From positions 1-8,983 of the forward strand of contig JAFQVC010000050.1 in assembly GCA_017408205.1 (NCBI GenBank): 8,983 bases of DNA. The letters are read 5' to 3'. Every line of letters starts with the position of its first letter. Within the stretch, counting starts at the first letter, position 1. The notes beneath the pieces were generated by a model, which was not told where the DNA came from, made no database searches, and saw nothing but the letters and a program-made list of their open reading frames with translations. This document shows positions 6,398 to 8,983 of the stretch, in pieces. The stretch comes from Clostridia bacterium. GTDB taxonomy: Bacteria; Bacillota; Clostridia; Monoglobales; Firm-18. The position numbers were made by a program, and so were the translations under genes.

Positions 6398-7720
6398 TTA
6401 ATTTTTGTCCTTTTCTCTTAAAACAAATTTAATTGCGCTTCCTTCAAAACCAAATGTATTTCTCAACTGATTTTCAATGTATCTGATGTACGAAAAATGT
6501 GCAAGTTTCTTGTCATTTACAAACAAAACGAATGAGGGCGGCTTGATACCCGTCTGTGTAAGATAATAAATCTTAAGGCGTTTTCCTTTGTCTGACGGGG
6601 GTTGAACTCTTGCCGTTGCATCATTAATAACGTCGTTTAACATACCTGTGGAAATACGCATTGAACTTTGATTGTCAATGTATTTTGCAAGTTCAAAAAT
6701 CTTGCTGAGACGTTGACCTGTTTTTGCAGAAACAAATAAAATGGGAGCATATAACATAAAGCCAAGTTTTTCCTGAACTTCTTTTCTGAAATTATCCATT
6801 GTATTTGTTTCTTTTTCAATTAAGTCCCATTTGTTTACTGCTACAAGACACGCCTTACCGTTTTCGTGAATATAGCCCGCTATCTTTGTATCCTGTTCAG
6901 TCACACCGTCTGTTGCATCAATCATTAAAACCGCAACGTCTGCTCTGTCAATGGAACTGAGTGAACGTATAACGCTGTAGCGTTCAATTTCTTCTTCAAC
7001 TTTACCGCGTTTTCTCATACCTGCGGTGTCGATAATCATAAACTTTTCACCGTTTACAGTTACGATTGTATCAATACTGTCACGGGTAGTACCTGCAACG
7101 GGACTGACTATAAGACGTTCTTCACCAAGCATTTTATTAACAAACGAAGATTTGCCTGCATTGGGTCTGCCCACGACTGCAATCTTCAAAATTCCCTCTT
7201 CTTCGTCTGTAGTTTCTATACTGTCAAAATACTCTGTTACCGCATCTAACATATCGCCAAAACCCATACCGTGAACGCTTGATACTGCTATCGGCTCACC
7301 AATTGCCAGATTGTAAAAATCATAAAATGCAAGTGGTGGTTCACCGGGAGCATCGCACTTGTTACATGCAAGAACAATTGGTTTACCGCTTTTTCTAAGC
7401 ATTGTAGCAACATCTTTGTCCGCAGCGGTAACGCCCTCTTTAACATCAACTACAAATATAATGACGTCTGCAGTTTCTATTGCAATGTCTGCCTGTTCAC
7501 GCATTAATGTCAATATTTTACTGTCTGTTGTTGGCTCAATACCGCCGGTATCAACAATTTTGAACTGTTTTCCCGCCCATTCGGCGTCGGCATAAATTCT
7601 GTCTCTGGTTACACCGGGAGTGTCAGCAACAATAGACAATCTTTTTCCTATAATTTTGTTAAATAGTGTTGACTTACCGACATTCGGTCTGCCCACAACT
7701 GCAACAATGGGCTTTGCCAT
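6398..7720 (-). CDS. der: Ribosome-assembly GTPase Der (EngA)
   Basis: GTPase with two tandem G domains and a C-terminal KH-like domain, needed for maturation of the 50S ribosomal subunit. The first G domain has GRPNVGKST (10-18), TPGVTRD (34-40), DTGG (57-60) and NKCD (120-123). The second has GRPNAGKSS (184-192), GTTRD (210-214), DTAGMRKRG (231-239), NKWD (296-299) and SAKTG (331-335). The KH-like part covers about 350-440, with RVQPP and [12 protein letters not shown]. The length of 440 is normal and all G motifs are intact. GGAGG sits 9 nt before the ATG, inside the end of the upstream radical-SAM gene; the intergenic gap is 5 nt. The neighbour order with plsY and gpsA is common in Firmicutes. 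Confidence 0.98.
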   Translation of the reverse strand: MAKPIVAVVGRPNVGKSTLFNKIIGKRLSIVADTPGVTRDRIYADAEWAGKQFKIVDTGGIEPTTDSKILTLMREQADIAIETADVIIFVVDVKEGVTAADKDVATMLRKSGKPIVLACNKCDAPGEPPLAFYDFYNLAIGEPIAVSSVHGMGFGDMLDAVTEYFDSIETTDEEEGILKIAVVGRPNAGKSSFVNKMLGEERLIVSPVAGTTRDSIDTIVTVNGEKFMIIDTAGMRKRGKVEEEIERYSVIRSLSSIDRADVAVLMIDATDGVTEQDTKIAGYIHENGKACLVAVNKWDLIEKETNTMDNFRKEVQEKLGFMLYAPILFVSAKTGQRLSKIFELAKYIDNQSSMRISTGMLNDVINDATARVQPPSDKGKRLKIYYLTQTGIKPPSFVLFVNDKKLAHFSYIRYIENQLRNTFGFEGSAIKFVLREKDKN

Positions 7721-7725
7721 ATATT

Positions 7726-8983
7726 TTATCCTCCAATAATTTCTTTTAATTTCGCTCCGTCATTTGGAACGGTTATAACTTTTATATCAAGGGCCTTCTC
7801 AATATCCGAAATACTGTAATCGTCAAGCAATACCCTGTCGTAATTAAGCAATACTTCAGGGAGAATAAGTACCTCGCCCAAATCTTTCTCTTTTAACTGT
7901 TCAACAATGTCTTTGCCCGTAAGCAAACCTGCAACGGTAATAGTATTTCCAAAAAAATCATTGTTAATTGCAATGACCTCAACTTTGTCAGTAACACCGC
8001 TTACAAGTTCTCTTAAGTACGGAGCAGCACTTACACCTGTCGCAATAGTTTTTCTTGTAACAACTTCAGGTACTTCCCCGTTATTCCACTCTTCAATAAA
8101 GGAACTTAAAAGCCCTACACCGTTTTCAATCTGAAGAAAGTCCTCGTAAAATGATGCATCAGGAAGCGGGTGCTGTGCCTTTACATAAAACTCGTCTGAA
8201 GCAAACACAAAACTTGTGCCAAGTTCTTTTAAGCACTTAATACTATGATTGTAAACCTGGGTAATTACACGCCCTGCGTCCTCTTTGTCAAACCCATCCA
8301 ACTTGCAAAGACCGTCTCTGTGACAGGTAAGTCCAACAGGAACAACAGATAAACTCTGGACATACGGATACATTTTTGCAAGTTCAGTGATAGTTTCGTC
8401 AAGGTACTCACCGTCATTTATTCCTTTGCATAAAACAACCTGACAGTCCATAAATATTTTCGCGTCGTAAAAACGCTTCATAACGGACAGTACATCAGAG
8501 TTTTTGTTGTTAAGCATTTTTGCTCTTAAATCAGGGTTTACAGTATGAACGGACACATTAATTCTGGGCAGGTGCATATCAATAATTCTTTTAATATCCT
8601 GCTCTTTTAAGTTAGTTAAAGTAATATAATTGCCCATTAACGTTGAAAGTCTGTAATCATCATCTTTATAGTATAAAGACTTTCTCATATTTTTGGGAAG
8701 TTGGTCGATAAAACAGAAAACACACTTGTTCTGACACCACTTTTCTTTGTCAATAAGATAGTTTTCAAAAGTAACGCCAAATTCCTCATAATCCTCGTTA
8801 ATTATCTCCACAATTTCAACTTCACCGTTAGTTTTTTTAATTTCAATTTCGTATTGTTCCGATGCGGTTAAATAACGAAAATCAAGAATGTCTTTTATAG
8901 GTGTGCCGTTTACGGAAACAACTATATCACCGGGCAAAACGCCTATATCACAGGCAATGGAATTGTCAGTTACCGACTTAACA
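7726..8983 (-). CDS. PDZ/radical-SAM protein with DUF512 domain (partial, 5' end beyond right edge)
   Basis: The frame stays open to the window edge, so the gene starts outside. An in-frame TTG at 8937 falls within the PDZ fold and is not a real start. Numbering is from the first visible codon (V1, at 8982). A PDZ-like domain covers about 1-45 ([16 protein letters not shown]). It is followed by [14 protein letters not shown] with C83, C87 and C90, a CX3CX2C radical-SAM [4Fe-4S] motif, and then a radical-SAM barrel with [15 protein letters not shown] and [12 protein letters not shown]. The DUF512 part includes [23 protein letters not shown] and ENGVGLL, and the chain ends at residue 418. The family is widespread in Clostridia next to der, but its reaction is unknown to me. 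The adjacency may reflect a ribosome- or tRNA-related role, which is inference only. Confidence 0.93.
   Translation of the reverse strand, partial: VKSVTDNSIACDIGVLPGDIVVSVNGTPIKDILDFRYLTASEQYEIEIKKTNGEVEIVEIINEDYEEFGVTFENYLIDKEKWCQNKCVFCFIDQLPKNMRKSLYYKDDDYRLSTLMGNYITLTNLKEQDIKRIIDMHLPRINVSVHTVNPDLRAKMLNNKNSDVLSVMKRFYDAKIFMDCQVVLCKGINDGEYLDETITELAKMYPYVQSLSVVPVGLTCHRDGLCKLDGFDKEDAGRVITQVYNHSIKCLKELGTSFVFASDEFYVKAQHPLPDASFYEDFLQIENGVGLLSSFIEEWNNGEVPEVVTRKTIATGVSAAPYLRELVSGVTDKVEVIAINNDFFGNTITVAGLLTGKDIVEQLKEKDLGEVLILPEVLLNYDRVLLDDYSISDIEKALDIKVITVPNDGAKLKEIIGG

Larger units (their letters stand above)
1..8983 (-). other. Single co-directional operon segment (nine genes, no internal promoter space)
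   Basis: Gaps in transcription order are 5, 14, 1, 5, 18, 1, -4 and 12 nt. Most starts have their ribosome binding site inside the end of the preceding gene. No inverted repeat followed by a T-run that would suggest a terminator was noticed in any gap. Both ends of the transcript lie outside the window. The tight stop-start junctions at plsY/gpsA, proS/HD and HD/HAD-LuxS make translational coupling likely. Confidence 0.75.

Noticed and set aside
7726..8937. Complete radical-SAM gene starting at 8937
   Set aside because: The codon is TTG within a PDZ-like fold; the frame is open and PDZ-like ([14 protein letters not shown]) up to the window edge, so the gene is truncated by the window.
1..8983. 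Mobile element, CRISPR array, tRNA or riboswitch
   Set aside because: No transposase-like or integrase-like protein, no regularly spaced repeats and no tRNA-like fold were noticed, and coding sequence fills nearly the whole window.

Overview
The window looks like chromosomal DNA from a low-GC Gram-positive bacterium, most likely a member of the Clostridia. The base composition is AT-rich, strong GGAGG-type ribosome binding sites are common, and the prolyl-tRNA synthetase is the short archaeal/eukaryotic-like type. The gene string DUF512 radical-SAM protein - der - plsY - gpsA is a familiar Firmicutes arrangement. A genus or species cannot be named from the sequence alone.

All nine genes lie on the minus strand, so transcription runs from the right end to the left end. 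In transcription order they are: a DUF512/PDZ radical-SAM protein (7726-8983, 5' end outside the window); the ribosome-assembly GTPase der (6398-7720); plsY (5766-6383); gpsA (4745-5764); an orphan family-5 solute-binding lipoprotein (3276-4739); proS (1821-3257); an HD-domain phosphohydrolase (1277-1819); a HAD phosphatase fused in frame to LuxS (177-1280); and the first 54 codons of a cysteine desulfurase (1-164). Gaps are 18 nt or less and one pair overlaps by 4 nt. There is no room for a promoter or terminator between genes, so the window reads as the inside of one long operon. No intergenic stretch over 300 bases, RNA gene, CRISPR array, insertion sequence or attachment site was seen.

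The upstream half is housekeeping: ribosome assembly (Der) and the first steps of phospholipid synthesis (GpsA makes sn-glycerol-3-phosphate and PlsY acylates it). The downstream half is more mixed. It holds a peptide-type binding lipoprotein with no visible transporter partners, proline charging, a nucleotidase-like HD enzyme, the HAD-LuxS fusion and a cysteine desulfurase. The last three could share a link to nucleoside and sulfur-metabolite turnover: LuxS releases homocysteine from S-ribosylhomocysteine, and cysteine desulfurase draws sulfur from cysteine. That link is inferred from order only.

The most unusual item is the single-frame fusion of a complete phosphoglycolate-phosphatase-like HAD domain to a complete LuxS domain, with no linker and no ribosome binding site at the LuxS methionine. 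I found no clear sign of a wholly new biological system; the rest is a well-packed, largely conventional operon.
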